A stretch of DNA of 64,000 bases from Sweltsa coloradensis. Taxonomy: Eukaryota; Arthropoda; Insecta; Plecoptera; Chloroperlidae. Each line of letters begins with the position of its first letter. Position 1 is the first letter of the stretch. A program made the position numbers and the translations under genes. The notes beneath the pieces are model-generated. The model saw only the letters and a list, made by a program, of their open reading frames with translations. It had not been told where the DNA came from and searched no databases. Location of the stretch: positions 248,001 to 312,000 of the forward strand of contig JAMZAV010001733.1 in the NCBI GenBank assembly GCA_024449915.1. The letters are read 5' to 3'. Shown piece by piece: positions 12,350-22,921 of the stretch.

Positions 12350-13260
12350 TACAGTAAGAACCCTCTTATCCGATCTCCTCTTATCCGATGTTCCGTGTTA
12401 ACCGAGCCGCAAAAAAAAAATAAATAAATAAAATAAAGTTTTAAATACGTAAATAAAACATAAAAATAATTACAGACGCCGCGCCGCACTTTTTTAAATG
12501 TACTCGCATACATTTGTAGGCATGCCTTACGAGTGAGTGCAAAGAAGATAGATCGGCGATATATCTCGACTTTCGAGCAGTGTGCATCAGTGTACTGAGC
12601 GTATAGAGTTCAGTGGTCAGTGTGCGTCGGGCGCATCGCCGGTAAGCGTCAGTGCCACCCACTGAGCATATAGAGGTCAGTGTGCGTCGCGCGCCTGCGC
12701 GTGCGCATACGATTCAGCCATCTCACACACAGCTGTTCAAAGATGGTCGTTGTGCAACTAGATGCAATCATGTTTCAACCGATTCACGAAATTCGTAATC
12801 ACGACGCATTGAATTGTTATTCCTGGGCTTATCTTATTTCTTTCCCAGACTTATCTTGCGTCGTGAGCTTCAGCGCGGGCATAGTAGTGAGAGGTTTTCC
12901 CACATGAGAAAGAGAGCTAGGCCTAGGCCTATGTTTGCATTGTAGGCCTAGGCCTACTGCGTCGAGTTTAGGCCTAGGCCTAGGCCTAGACATACGTTTT
13001 TATTACGACATGTAGGCCTAATTGTGTACGTGTGTTCGTGAGCTTGAATTACAAGCTATTAAATCATTTAGTATACCCTGTATGAAGTGTATCGTGTGTA
13101 TTTTATGTTCCTTTATCCATTACATGTGTCATATATCATTTTACCACATCAGGCTATGCTACGAGAGCAAATAAACAATTGATCCGCGCCATCCGAGTTT
13201 TTCGCAAATCCGAGGTGCCCCCGGTCTCATCCAACTCGGATAAGAGAGATCTTACTGTAC
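12350..13260. mobile_element. Tigger/pogo-like MITE with TA target site
   Basis: The ends CAGTAAGAACCCTCTTATCCG and CGGATAAGAGAGATCTTACTG are inverted and flanked by TA on both sides. CTCTTATCCGA is the usual terminal word of Tigger/pogo families. The interior is non-coding. It is nested in the hAT transposase intron. Confidence 0.75.
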
Positions 13261-13349
13261 TGAGAACAAAACATCAAATTAAATTTAATTATATGGCCTG
13301 CACAAGAAAATTAAAAACTCTAACATGAAGAATATAAAAAGGAACATAC

Positions 13350-14525
13350 CTAGATCTATGTTTGGAACAATTTCTTTGTCCGCAACTTCGTTCATCAAAT
13401 GAAGAACCTCCATGTAAACGGATTCTTTTAAGGCGGTTGTTTTCAGCAGAACGTTCTTAAAACGCGGGTCCAAAAACATTGCCACCGAGGCGACAGTGTT
13501 AGTCTCGAATAACGGAAACCTCGATTTTAAAAAACTTCAACAGGCTCCGCGCGAAGCCCAATCCACTTCCATGGACACCAGCCCGCAAGTATCGCTCCAA
13601 ATAATGGAATAACTGGTACAGAATAGGGATTACCAATGGCAGAGTGGGATATGTGTCCCCTGAAACTTCTGCAGTTGCCTCTGCAAATGGTTGCAGAATT
13701 TCTACTAATCCTTTGGCCGTCTGCCAGTCAGTCATAGTCAACATCTCGACAGAACCGCTGCCTCCTTCGAACGACTGAATCTCATCACATACGGCTCGCC
13801 TCTGTTCTACGAGTCTTTTCAGCATATCGTGTTCCGAGTTCCATCTTGTTGGCACATCTTGGGACAGTTTTTTTCGTGGCAGTTGCATCGTTTCTTGAAC
13901 TATATGCAGTCTATGCTCTGCAGCTGCGGAATGGTTATAATGGCTTACTATCGTTCTTGATTTTCGAATTACATCGGGAACCGCACTGTCTTTTTTAGCA
14001 TCGCTAATCGTTAATTGCAGCGTGTGTGCAAAGCACTGAACTGCGATCCAGTTGGTCTTGTTTATCGCTGCAGTTAGATTCCTGGCATTATCAGTGACTA
14101 CGTACACAGGGATATGAAGTGCAATGTCGTCTAAACCCCATTCTTTCATCAAGGCATTTATTTTATTATATATGTTGATTGCAGTATGGGCATCAGGGAA
14201 TGGTGAATTGCCCAAACAATAACTTTCTATTTTAAAGTCCTTGTTCATGTAGTGGCACGTAAAAGAGAGGTAAGAGTAATTCCCTCGGGACGTCCACATA
14301 TCGAGGGTCAAAGACAACGATTTTGCATTCTTTTTCACATCTTCCATTTTTTGTTTTATCTCTAGGATTACCTCCTCATTAATTTCAGGAATAACTTTCC
14401 TGGAAAATGTTGTTCTGGTTGGTATGTTGTATTGAGGACAACATTCTTGCATTACGTCAATAAACCCTTTTTCTTCTACTACGGAATATGGTTGTAGATT
14501 CAAAGCAATCCATTTGCCAATTTTT
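13350..14525 (-). pseudogene. hAT transposase (ZBED-like), main exon, frameshifted
   Basis: After a ttttctgttgcag acceptor, the exon encodes LSLTLDMWTSRGNYSYLSFT, VYVVTDNARNLTAAI, CFAHTLQLTI and VPTRWNSEHDML, which are the catalytic RNase H-like blocks of hAT/ZBED transposases (DMWTS, TDNAxN, CxAHxLxL, TRWNS). A single-nucleotide frameshift in the T6A4 run near 13535 shifts the frame before VASVAMFLDPRFKNVLL. The exon then ends at a donor GTATGT. The upstream BED finger exon is not identified. One indel in a homopolymer could be decay or a sequencing error. Confidence 0.85.
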
Positions 14526-14578
14526 CTGCAACAGAAAAAATAATGCATTGTCAACACCAATTGACAAATTATGCCCAA

Positions 14579-15109
14579 TTGTAGGCATTTATCACAATTT
14601 CAGTGGGACCTAGGCCCAGCACAGGTTCATTGACAAAGACGCATAGGCCTAGGGGCTAGGCCTAGTCGAAAGTATGTAGGGCCTAGGCTACAAGGGCAAA
14701 TCCTAAAACCCAGGGCCTACGTCTAGGCCTAGCCCCTAGGCAAAATTATGTAGGCCCTAGGCCTACATGCTCAAGACTAGGCCTACTTCCATCAAGGCCT
14801 AAGCTAGGCCTATCATTTACCTATGTCTTGACTCTTGCCGCCTACCTACCACACTGTTCATGGTAGCAAAGATTAACCTGATGGTAGTGGCCTAGCTTGT
14901 TCATAACAATCAAAATGGCCGATCAGGCACAAACCGGAAGTACACGATCGTGGACGTGCTGTACCATTTAAGCTAGACCTCCTCCCCATCCAGCTCCATG
15001 TTGTCACTATCCCTCGGCTCATTAAATAATGCTTAAAAGTTGTATGGCGCCTAATATTTACAGTGGCCCACAATATTTGACCACGACTAACTGCATTGTT
15101 TTGTTGCAG
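14579..15109. other. AGGCCT-dense intron stretch, no gene
   Basis: Positions 14640-14820 hold a very dense run of TAGGCCTAG-type palindromes. The rest is unremarkable intron; ORF 14873-15073 has no motif. Confidence 0.45.
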
Positions 15110-15247
15110 AACAACATGTTGCCTGTAAGTACTACCATGCCAAACTACCGCTGGAGAAGCGCAAGGCAGCCCACGAAGAGTTTGTCAGAGACGAGCTACA
15201 GTGCATCGTGGCCACCATCGCTTTCGGCATGGGCATCGACAAACCAG
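15110..15247 (+). CDS. WRN: WRN helicase exon: motif V
   Basis: The exon follows ttttgttgcag and ends before gtaaga, phase 1 at both ends. It encodes CKYYHAKLPLEKRKAAHEEF and then VRDELQCIVATIAFGMGIDKP, which is RecQ motif V with the IATIAFGMGI signature. The preceding intron of about 4.5 kb contains a full hAT transposase gene on the opposite strand. Confidence 0.88.
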
Positions 15248-15449
15248 GTAAGATTACCTCAACCTTGTAAACATTTTCTTTTAACTATTATTATTATTAT
15301 TATTGGACAAGTTTTATTGCATTGTTTTGTTAGTTAGTTTTCACGAACTTGATTTGAACAGTTTTATGGCAATTGAATAGGACAAGCTTTGTACGTAATT
15401 TCTATCATTTCCATGCATTAAGTAATTGTGAACGGCCCTTGACAGCTAT

Positions 15450-15640
15450 AGATAGATAGATAGATAGATAGATAGAAAGATAGAAAGATAGATATCATAG
15501 ATGCTTTCCCAATCTGTCAACCCTTCAATCTAAACTAGATAGATAGATAGCCTAATCGTCTTTATTGTCTAGGCGGGATTAAGGCCAGCTTGGTATTTTC
15601 TTCCATCCAACGCAGTCAAATACTATCTCACAACATACAC
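15450..15640. repeat. GATA microsatellite and LINE 3' tail fragment
   Basis: (GATA)n at 15451-15490 is followed by CGTCTTTATTGTCTAGGCGGGATTAAGGC and TTCCATCCAACG, which match the tail of the non-LTR element at 23147. Confidence 0.6.
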
Positions 15641-15916
15641 ATCCAAAGACTTTTGAAGGAGAGCTTGGCTTCCGTTTTTTTTTTTACATTTTTTTTAATT
15701 TTGAGGGTAGGGTTACACAAATATAGTCGAACATTCATGCCATAATTATTATTAAGTGAGTTGTCCACAGAAGTTAAAATCAAGCAATAGCATATTAATG
15801 ATTTCTCGATTTGGTTAGTCGGAAAACACTCCCGTGGGTGTAATTGTTTTTATTTACTACAATAAATAAATAATAAATATATATAATAATAAATAAATAA
15901 ATAAATAAATGTACCC

Positions 15917-15989
15917 GTCCTGATGGTCTAGTGGTTAAGACGTCCACCTGGAATGTGGGAGATCCGTGGTTCGATTCCCGGTTGGGGCG
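15917..15989 (+). tRNA. tRNA-like sequence (anticodon GGA), probably pseudogene
   Basis: The 73-nt segment can form a 7-bp acceptor stem (GTCCTGA with TTGGGGC, several G-T pairs), a D arm with an A-box (TGGTCTAGTGGTTAAGA), an anticodon stem CCAC/GTGG around loop CTGGAAT, and a T-arm with B-box GGTTCGATTCC carrying one extra T. A T6 terminator follows. GGA would read serine codons, but the long variable arm of tRNA-Ser is missing; the body resembles tRNA-Glu. It is most likely tRNA-derived rather than a working gene. Confidence 0.45.
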
Positions 15990-16085
15990 GACTTTTTTAA
16001 TTTCTGAATTGTATTTTATTTACTACAATTCAGAAATTAAAAAAGTCCGCCCCAACCGGGAATCGAACCACGGATCTCCCACATT
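15952..16085. repeat. perfect 62-bp inverted repeat made from a tRNA 3' half
   Basis: The left arm 15952-16013 and right arm 16024-16085 are exact reverse complements with a 10-nt spacer (TTTTATTTAC). The arm comprises the anticodon-loop-to-3'-end half of the tRNA-like sequence plus its T-run and AATTTCTGAATTGTA. It lies 100 nt before a WRN exon. Confidence 0.9.
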
Positions 16086-16122
16086 AAATATTAAAATTAA
16101 TAATATATATATATATATATAA

Positions 16123-16395
<273 letters not shown>

Positions 16396-16539
16396 TGAGC
16401 AATGCTAGAACATCGTAGGAACATGGTGTTCAGGGTGAGCTTATCAATCCTATTTGGCCACTAATTATTAAAAATAGGCCCACTCTTTTAATAATTTTTT
16501 ATTAAAAAAAAATATATATATATAAATATATATACTAGC

Positions 16540-17311
16540 CTATGTTGGATGAGCAAAGCAAAGACTTCAATTTCACTGACCCCCAAAAAATTTAGCTCGG
16601 GTGTTTTTTTTTTTTTTTGTCTGTTTGTTCGCTCTCTACCGGACAAACGGCATATGCGATCTTGATAAAAATTTGAGGGGGCCTTCGAAATCTCTGAACT
16701 TAGAGGTGTAGATTGTTTTTGGGTACAATCGAAGAAATATTTCTCATGAATATCGTACTTTTACGATTTTTTTCCGATTTTTTTGTGCGATAGTTTCGTG
16801 CCATTTGGGCCATTTCTGACCAAACAGGTGGGGCTACTACGTTCATATTATACATGGACATTGAGGTTTTGGTGATGTAGTACCTTTTGAAAGAAAAAGT
16901 TGAAAAAGTTAGCCAGAATCCTTAGAAATAAATAAATAATGCTTTTAATATAAGTTTTTTGATTTTTTGTGCGATATTTTCGTGCCATTTGGGCCAATTC
17001 TGACCAAACGGGTGGGGCTTCAACGTTCATATTAGACATGAACATTAAGGTTATGGTGATGTAGTACCTTTTGAAAGAAAAAGTTGAAAAGTTAGCCAGA
17101 ATCCATAGAAATTAAGCTTTTAATATAAGTTTTTTACAGTAAATAATAACAAATTGACAAGTAACAATAGAAATTTGACAACAATCACCTACATACAATG
17201 CATAGGCAGCAAAACAAAGCACTTGCAAAAGTAAAGATATCCCACGCAAACTAAAAACTTAAAAAAAAGCTCCTCCATCAACGCGACTAAAAAAAGCGTT
17301 TGCGAAGCTTC
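16540..17311. mobile_element. TTGGATGAGCG...CCTAGT dispersed element, copy 1
   Basis: This copy is shared with those near 30836, 42115 and 55500. It starts TTGGATGAGCAAAGCAAAGAC and contains GCATATGCGATCTTGAT and TTTGGGCCATTTCTGACCAAAC (internally repeated). It ends ...CATCAACGCGACTAAAAAAAGCG...CTTCCTAGT. There is no ORF of note. See the finding for a possible Helitron-like nature. Confidence 0.65.
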
Positions 17312-17557
17312 CTAGTATAGTGTATTTTACTAAAAATTACATTTTTATATATTTCGGGTAATATCGATAATTGGATGATATTTGTCATAGCCCACCCCTA
17401 GTTTGTAGTCCAACACATCAAATAATTCAACAGTTTGATTAATGTGTTGGTATGTATGTAAAAATAAAAAGTGAGTTGAATTAGAGTTCAAGTAAATTAT
17501 ATCACATTGTAAAACGCTTAATGAAAGAAAAACGACAGGTGTGTTTGTTTGTTGTAG

Positions 17558-17679
17558 GCGGAGCAGTACGTGGAGTCGACTGAGTGCCGGCGTAAGCTGC
17601 TGCTGTCGCACTTTGAAGGCACCAGTGTCAAGACTGACCAGATGGGGACCAACGACTGTTGCGACAACTGCACCAGGAG
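17558..17679 (+). CDS. WRN: WRN RQC zinc-binding exon
   Basis: The exon follows tttgttgtag and ends before gttagt, phases 0 to 2. It encodes YVESTECRRKLLLSHFEGTS and then MGTNDCCDNCTRR. The cysteines (TEC, CCDNC) are the four-cysteine zinc cluster that follows the helicase core in RecQ proteins. Ten nucleotides after the donor the intron is invaded by a SINE tail. Two downstream exons are compatible with its phase 2 end: 21831-21976, which continues the conserved protein, and 19675-20275, which would end it. Confidence 0.87.
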
Positions 17680-17689
17680 GTTAGTGGGC

Positions 17690-17790
17690 GTACTTTTCGA
17701 AAGGAGTCTGGAGTAAGCTACGTGCCGGTACCGGATTTCCCCTCCCTTCTATTCATACTTCATCCTCATCTATCACCACTCATTATGATT
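17690..17790. mobile_element. SINE 3' tail fragment next to WRN exon
   Basis: CTTTTCGAAAGGAGT and TACGTGCCGGTACC followed by TTTCCCCTCC match the 3' part of the 5S-like SINE at 53560-53880. It begins about 10 nt after the splice donor at 17680. Confidence 0.6.
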
Positions 17791-17799
17791 TTTTTTAAA

Positions 17800-18117
17800 T
17801 TCATTATTTATTTGATTTAAATCAACAACTTTTTGATTTAAATCAGATTTTTTCGACTTTTTTCGATTGAAATCAACAAAATCAGTGTTTCAAAAGTTGT
17901 CAAGTTCATGAGCGGATCAAATTACTTTCACAAGTGTTTCAGAAAATATTCTTCAAAAATTATTTTACGGAAAAATTTGCCTAAATCAGTTAAAACTCTT
18001 GTGTTTGTTGCTCCAAATGAATATAAAGTGCATTTGATTTAAATCAATGATTTTTATTAAATAAATCGTTTGATTTAAATCTGATTTAAATCAATTGATT
18101 TAAATAAAAAAGACCCT
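17800..18117. mobile_element. GATTTAAATCA-rich hAT MITE, partial
   Basis: Repeats of TTGATTTAAATCA end in GACCCTG, as in the complete copies at 54001 and 60590. The left end is not recognisable. Confidence 0.5.
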
Positions 18118-19110
18118 GATAGCCTTATTCCATTAATACGAGACGTTAAGCAAAATCAAATCAAATCTTCTCACCAGCAAGTGTCCGAAGTTAGGAGGAC
18201 TTCTGAAGGCCACAAGTAATAAGCTTTTAGTTTTAGTTTCTATAGTTCTGGTTACTTGGTTGAAAGGGCTCTGTAGTTTGAATTACTAGCTTTTGAAGAT
18301 TCTTCTTTCGTCGTAGTATCTAGATTGCATGATTATGTGATTTCTTTCAACATCAGACTGGTATTGTTCCGAGGTTTTGCCCTAGGATAGTTCTGGCTGT
18401 TGTTGCTCAAAACGACACCTCATTTTTTTGTAGAATGCTTTCTTAAGAAACAAATAAACAATTGAAGAAAAGTTTTGACGTATGAACTTTATTAAAGTAC
18501 GTTTAACTCGACCATGAATCAACTTGGCAGAGATTCTTGTCTCGAGTTAGTAAATACAAACTTCGAGGGGCGATGCAGAAGAATGAAAGAAGAGAATAAG
18601 TGTTTTAATCCAAGAAAAGTGGCCAAATGTCTTGGAATGGTAAGCCCAGTATCACTGTCTGAGAATGTGCGTAGAAGACGCTCGAGTCCAAAGAGAAATA
18701 ACTTCACGCCGAGCCTAATAATATTACAGCGACAACCTTATAAACAATGATATCCTCTGAAAAATACAATCATAAGGAGAGGATGATATTTGGCTCAGGT
18801 TATAATGGCTATAGAAAGTTCCTTGCTTGACTTGGATGCTGAAAGTGCAGAGATGGTAAAATTACGACAGAGTTAATGTCCACTGCGTTTAGCACGAGCT
18901 TCGTTCAACGGACGTATGAGTTGCGCTTCTACTGACGGTGGGTGGGTTAGAAAGAGGAGACTGGTGGCGCAAAGTGCTTTATATTATTCAATATCGACCA
19001 CAGTAGGCCTACTGCTACTGACATAAAAATCAAAGATTCCAAGATGAAAAGAGTTGTAAAAATTAAAAATTTTAATTTAGGCCTACAGCATATTCGTACC
19101 TAATTCCTTT
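18118..19110. other. WRN intron, no gene seen
   Basis: A 78-codon open frame at 18514-18750 has no recognisable motif and lacks exon-like composition. Nothing else can be supported. Confidence 0.4.
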
Positions 19111-19119
19111 GTTGCATTT

Positions 19120-19427
19120 GTAGAGATACGTTTCAACTTTTTTACCATTAATTTTGACAAATTTAGCATTTTGTGGCATAAATTGTTTTCCCTTCCAACA
19201 GAACCCTAAATGTAGGGTGTTTCTGACACTTCTAATGGTCAATGATGAATAACAAGAACATTTCAATTTAATATTGGCCTAGACATATAAAATGCTAGAA
19301 TACATTGATAAACTTGTTCTCAATACAATAGGCATTAAATTGTAAAGACATTATTTTTAGTAAAATTAGCATTTTGTAGCATCAAAAACCTAAAACACTA
19401 AAAATCCACATCTCTACGTATTTGTCA
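19120..19427. mobile_element. TAGAGATAC...TATCTCTA MITE, copy 1
   Basis: Starts GTAGAGATACGTTT and ends ATCCACATCTCTA. Internal words are TTTAGCATTTTGT and GTAGGGTGTTTCT. Other copies are at about 20885-21190 (inverted) and 62578-62911. Confidence 0.65.
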
Positions 19428-19674
19428 CAGATTTCCCCATGCTATACTTTTCTTTAGCATTGACACTGTAAGAGGCTCATCCACGCAAAACCATTAAAGC
19501 ACCAAAAAACTACTTATACATTGAAAACCGTGAAATCTTTTATCATTTTCCGATTACTAGGTCTATACACAATTTTGTAAATCATTTGATAACTATGACA
19601 AAAATTATATCTGGGTATTGGCATTCCTAAATTCAGCTCCATCTTCCTTATTTATCCATCTTCTCTTTCTCCAG

Positions 19675-20275
19675 GACTCATCTCGTCCTCCGCTTCGGTC
19701 CCCCGCTCGTCGGCCCTCCCAAAGGTCGGCCGCAGCCGTCTAAGCCGCAGCCGATCGGCTTAGCCAACCTGCCGCCCACTCACTGGCGCAAGTACATGGC
19801 AGTACAGAGCGGTGGCCCCGACGATGTGTACGATGAGTACGAGGAGTTTTGCAACTGCTCCAACCCTCCCTGGGCAATGTGGGGAATATTCGTGGCAGCG
19901 AATCGGTGGCATTACGTTGCTGACACCTGTTTGCCATGTGCTATAAGCCCAGTGCTATTTCCGGAAGAGAGAGGTTACGTTAACGAGCCAGAACCGACAG
20001 ATGATAATTCTGACGTTGAGTTTGTAACCGCCTGGCAAAGTTCGGGCGGTCCTGACGTTGTGGAATACATCGAGCTTAGCGACACAGAAGAAGGGGACGA
20101 TCAGTTAAGTATTGTTCATGACGATACCACCTATCTTTCACAGTTCCGAGTCACTGACTTGCTTCTACGCTTAAATCTAGACCAACACCATCATATGCAC
20201 AATGACAGACTACTGCAATATCCACAAATTCCTATAGCACCAAAACTTTCTCAAGACTTATATTTCCTAAGATGA
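19675..20275 (+). CDS. candidate alternative last exon of WRN, novel acidic tail
   Basis: After a strong pyrimidine-rich acceptor (ttctctttctccag) the frame that continues exon 17558-17679 stays open for about 200 codons to a TGA at 20273-20275. The first 300 nt are as GC-rich as the flanking WRN exons. The tail starts with a proline-rich patch (GPPKGRPQPSKPQP), continues with a Trp/Cys-containing segment (PPWAMWGIFVAANRWHYV) and has an acidic stretch VVEYIELSDTEEGDD that looks like a SUMO-interacting motif. I do not recognise the tail. The conserved protein instead joins 17679 to 21831 in the same phase, so this would be an alternative terminal exon giving a helicase without winged helix or HRDC. 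AATAAA signals appear near 21060 and 21200. It could also be an unrelated exon. Confidence 0.45.
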
Positions 20276-20884
20276 GGACAAATTGGTGAATTTTTGTCCA
20301 GGATTTATTGAAACTGAGTCACCATCATCATAGCCTAAATTGGAGTTTTATAATTTATTCTGAAATGATTTATGTACAGTGGAAGTTTTCTATGTGATTG
20401 ACTATTCGGCTCAATTTCTCAGTTCATGCTAATGCTAAGACCAACAAGGATGATCAAGACAGAATGTTGAACAACGCAAACCGTTTAATGATGATAGAGA
20501 TATAACTGTTAATACTGAATTTCTCATAACCTCTCCAACTTGAGCCTCTGGAATATTGGCCAGTCAATATTGGAGGGTGATGGGTGGGGGTAATGTAGTA
20601 GTATGACAACTTGGTTACCCAAATCCAAACATTTGAATATTTTTTGGGGAAAGTTTTTGTTTAATATAACAACACAAAGAATTTTTTTTAAATGCAATTT
20701 TGTGGGAATCAAATTATGGTTGTGGAAACTATTCTCTAATAGAAACCAAAATAGGAACTAAGACAGTGTTCTGCTTCCAGGTGTTAAAGAAAAATTGTCT
20801 ATAGATGTTAGTATGTAGTAATTGAAATAGGTACTAATAGCAAGCTGAGTTAGTGAAGTTAGTAGTTAGTCCTAGGCCTATGTT

Positions 20885-21192
20885 TAGAGATACGTTTTTT
20901 TTAGTGTTTTAGGTTTTTGAATTTTGATGCAACAAAATGCTAATGTTTACTCTACAAAATGCTAATTTTAAACTTAATGTTTTTTAATAGGTAGGTCCTA
21001 CTTATTGAGACCTAGTTTAACAATTTTGAATTTATTCTAGCGTTATGTGACTACATTGAATAAAATGTTCAAATAATTCATCATTGCCATTGAAAGTGCA
21101 AGAAACACTTTGCATTTAGGGTTTTTGTGTGAAATGCTACAAAATGCTAAATAGTAAATATTCTAAATTTAAATGTTAAGAAACGTATCTTA
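20885..21192. mobile_element. TAGAGATAC MITE, inverted copy 2
   Basis: This copy is in reverse orientation to the copy at 19120 (TAGTGTTTTAGGTTTTTGA, then AAATGCTAAATAGTAAATATTC). It ends near AAACGTATCTTA. It lies downstream of the candidate alternative WRN exon and could contain its 3' UTR. Confidence 0.55.
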
Positions 21193-21830
21193 CGTATAAA
21201 TAAACGTATAAATAAAGGCTATATTCTACATTATTGCATGCCTATAATCATTCTATGATTAGCACAGTGGGAGCTCTCCTTGTGCTGTACTATATTAATA
21301 CTTGGGTTGGGTGCATGTTGGGCTGGCTTAGTAAGCCATAAATGCAGGCATATTTAAAGAAGGTTAAATGTGAATCCAAGTAACCAATAGGCCTACTAGT
21401 ACTGCATTTTTAGTTTAGTCTCTTGGAGTCTATTTAATAACAAGTTTTCTTCAGGTTCCACAAGTGCTTGTATATGATCCTGCCATATAATAGAAAGGCA
21501 GTTATTGTGGAAAAAAATAAAACAATTTTTGTTTTTGGTAAAGTGCTGAATTAGAAATGTTTCCCGATGAACAGTGAAGCTATTTATTTTGATCTACTGG
21601 AAAGAAATTATTGGCGAAAACAAATGACGAAGATTTCAATGAAGTTCCATCCCGACTTCCCGCCCCAGCCCTACTTTAATGCAATACTAGTTGAATGTCT
21701 AGACAATAGGGTTGTTTTGCCACCACTGCCTGTGTTAAATTCAGGGAGTAGACCTATGCTATTCACATTACAGTACTTGTTTGCTTTGTAAGGTTATAAA
21801 TTCCACTGCCTTGTTGATGTTTTGTTGCAG
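21193..21830 (+). other. WRN intron, no supported gene
   Basis: ORF 21567-21791 encodes a short peptide without motif and ends before the next exon. No repeat boundary is seen. Confidence 0.4.
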
Positions 21831-21976
21831 GATAACGCGCGTCAACCTGAAAGATAGCCTGCGTCTGACAGACGACGGAATGTACGACTTCACCGCTGAC
21901 TCTCTGATGCTGCTTAACGCGGTGCAACTGCACAACGCGAAGGTCGGACTAGCTAGAGCAATTCTTCTTCTTAGAG
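21831..21976 (+). CDS. WRN: WRN RQC winged-helix exon, first part
   Basis: The exon follows gttttgttgcag and ends before gtaaac, phases 2 to 1. It encodes LTDDGMYDFTADSLMLLNAV and then LARAILLLRG, aligning with the WRN segment that opens the winged-helix domain and ends in LRGS. It joins directly to the zinc exon in phase. Confidence 0.85.
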
Positions 21977-22652
21977 GTAAACAAATCGCCCTGAGACTGA
22001 TTGTCATCCCACTTAGACTTGTATTGTTCTTCAATTTGAAGAAAATTCACTTTTTATAGAGGAACTTATGATCCCCCCCCCCCCTCAATTTCATAGGTCT
22101 ATTAAATAAATCATGGGGTCTAGTTGTATCTGCTACACCCAGCCCTTGATTTACTTCTGCTCGACGCTGTACGCACAACATTATTGTACTGAAATAAAGA
22201 CTTTTTTAGTACAAGTAGTTAGTTGTCCTCCTTTGTAAATCAGTTTTTATAACTGAATCAGAATAGGATGTACGTTAAATAAAGAAAGAAATAAAATAAA
22301 AATAAAATAAATAAATAAAAAGTAAATGTTACTCATGAAGTAATGAGTTTGAAGCAATCAATATTGCTAAGAGTTTGAAAATAGAATAGTTAAAGATTTC
22401 AACTTGACAGCATTTTCTCTTTCCTGCGACATCAATGGCAAATATTGTTTATGTTAGTTTTATGAATGAATTTGCCACTGATGCAGAGTAATTTAGTTTT
22501 TATTCTAGTGATAATTTTACAACAGTTAGGTAATTGTTTCCAAAGTTAATTCGAACCCATAGGCCTATATTCTAATAACAATTCATAAGTTTATAATAGT
22601 TTCCAGTTTCAACCACTCTTCTGAGTTCTGTCACATGGTGTTGTTTTGTGTG

Positions 22653-22722
22653 GCTCGTTGGTCTTGTAATTAGCGTATCTGCTTCCAATGCTGAATGTCT
22701 AGGGTTCGTTTCTCAGCAGAAG
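22653..22722 (+). tRNA. degenerate tRNA-like sequence (Gly-like)
   Basis: GGCTCGTTGGTCTTGTAATTAGCG, an anticodon-like CTGCTTCCAATG and GTCTAGGGTTCG resemble a tRNA-Gly(UCC) with decay. It is probably a SINE head or pseudogene. Confidence 0.3.
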
Positions 22723-22921
22723 TATTTTAACTTCTGATGTAGACTTAAGTCTGATCAGTTCTTGGCATAGGAATGTGTTGACGCTGACTTTGGAGCCGTC
22801 CTAGCAACGAGGCACATAATAAATTCTAAGGTTTTACCAAATCAGCCTTGATGATTCTGGTGCTGTCCGCTGATAGAATCGTGTCCAGCTTGATTGATCG
22901 GTGTTTCCTTCCTAAAAACAT

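Larger units (their letters stand above)
11473..14525 (-). mobile_element. hAT transposon with intron-containing transposase
   Basis: Minus-strand transposase fragments (listed separately) lie between a left terminus GGGGTGTGCGAGTAGCAC at 11473, of the style seen at hAT ends, and an unseen right end beyond 14525. A Tigger-like MITE is inserted in the transposase intron. The right inverted end was not found, so the extent is minimal. Confidence 0.75.

Noticed and set aside
15917..15989. A functional serine tRNA gene
   Set aside because: No long variable arm, an extra base in the T-arm, several G-T pairs, and it is embedded in a palindrome; more likely tRNA-derived repeat.
19675..20275. Treating this exon as a constitutive WRN exon
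   Set aside because: It ends in a stop, and the zinc exon joins the conserved winged-helix exon at 21831 in the same phase; kept only as an alternative exon.
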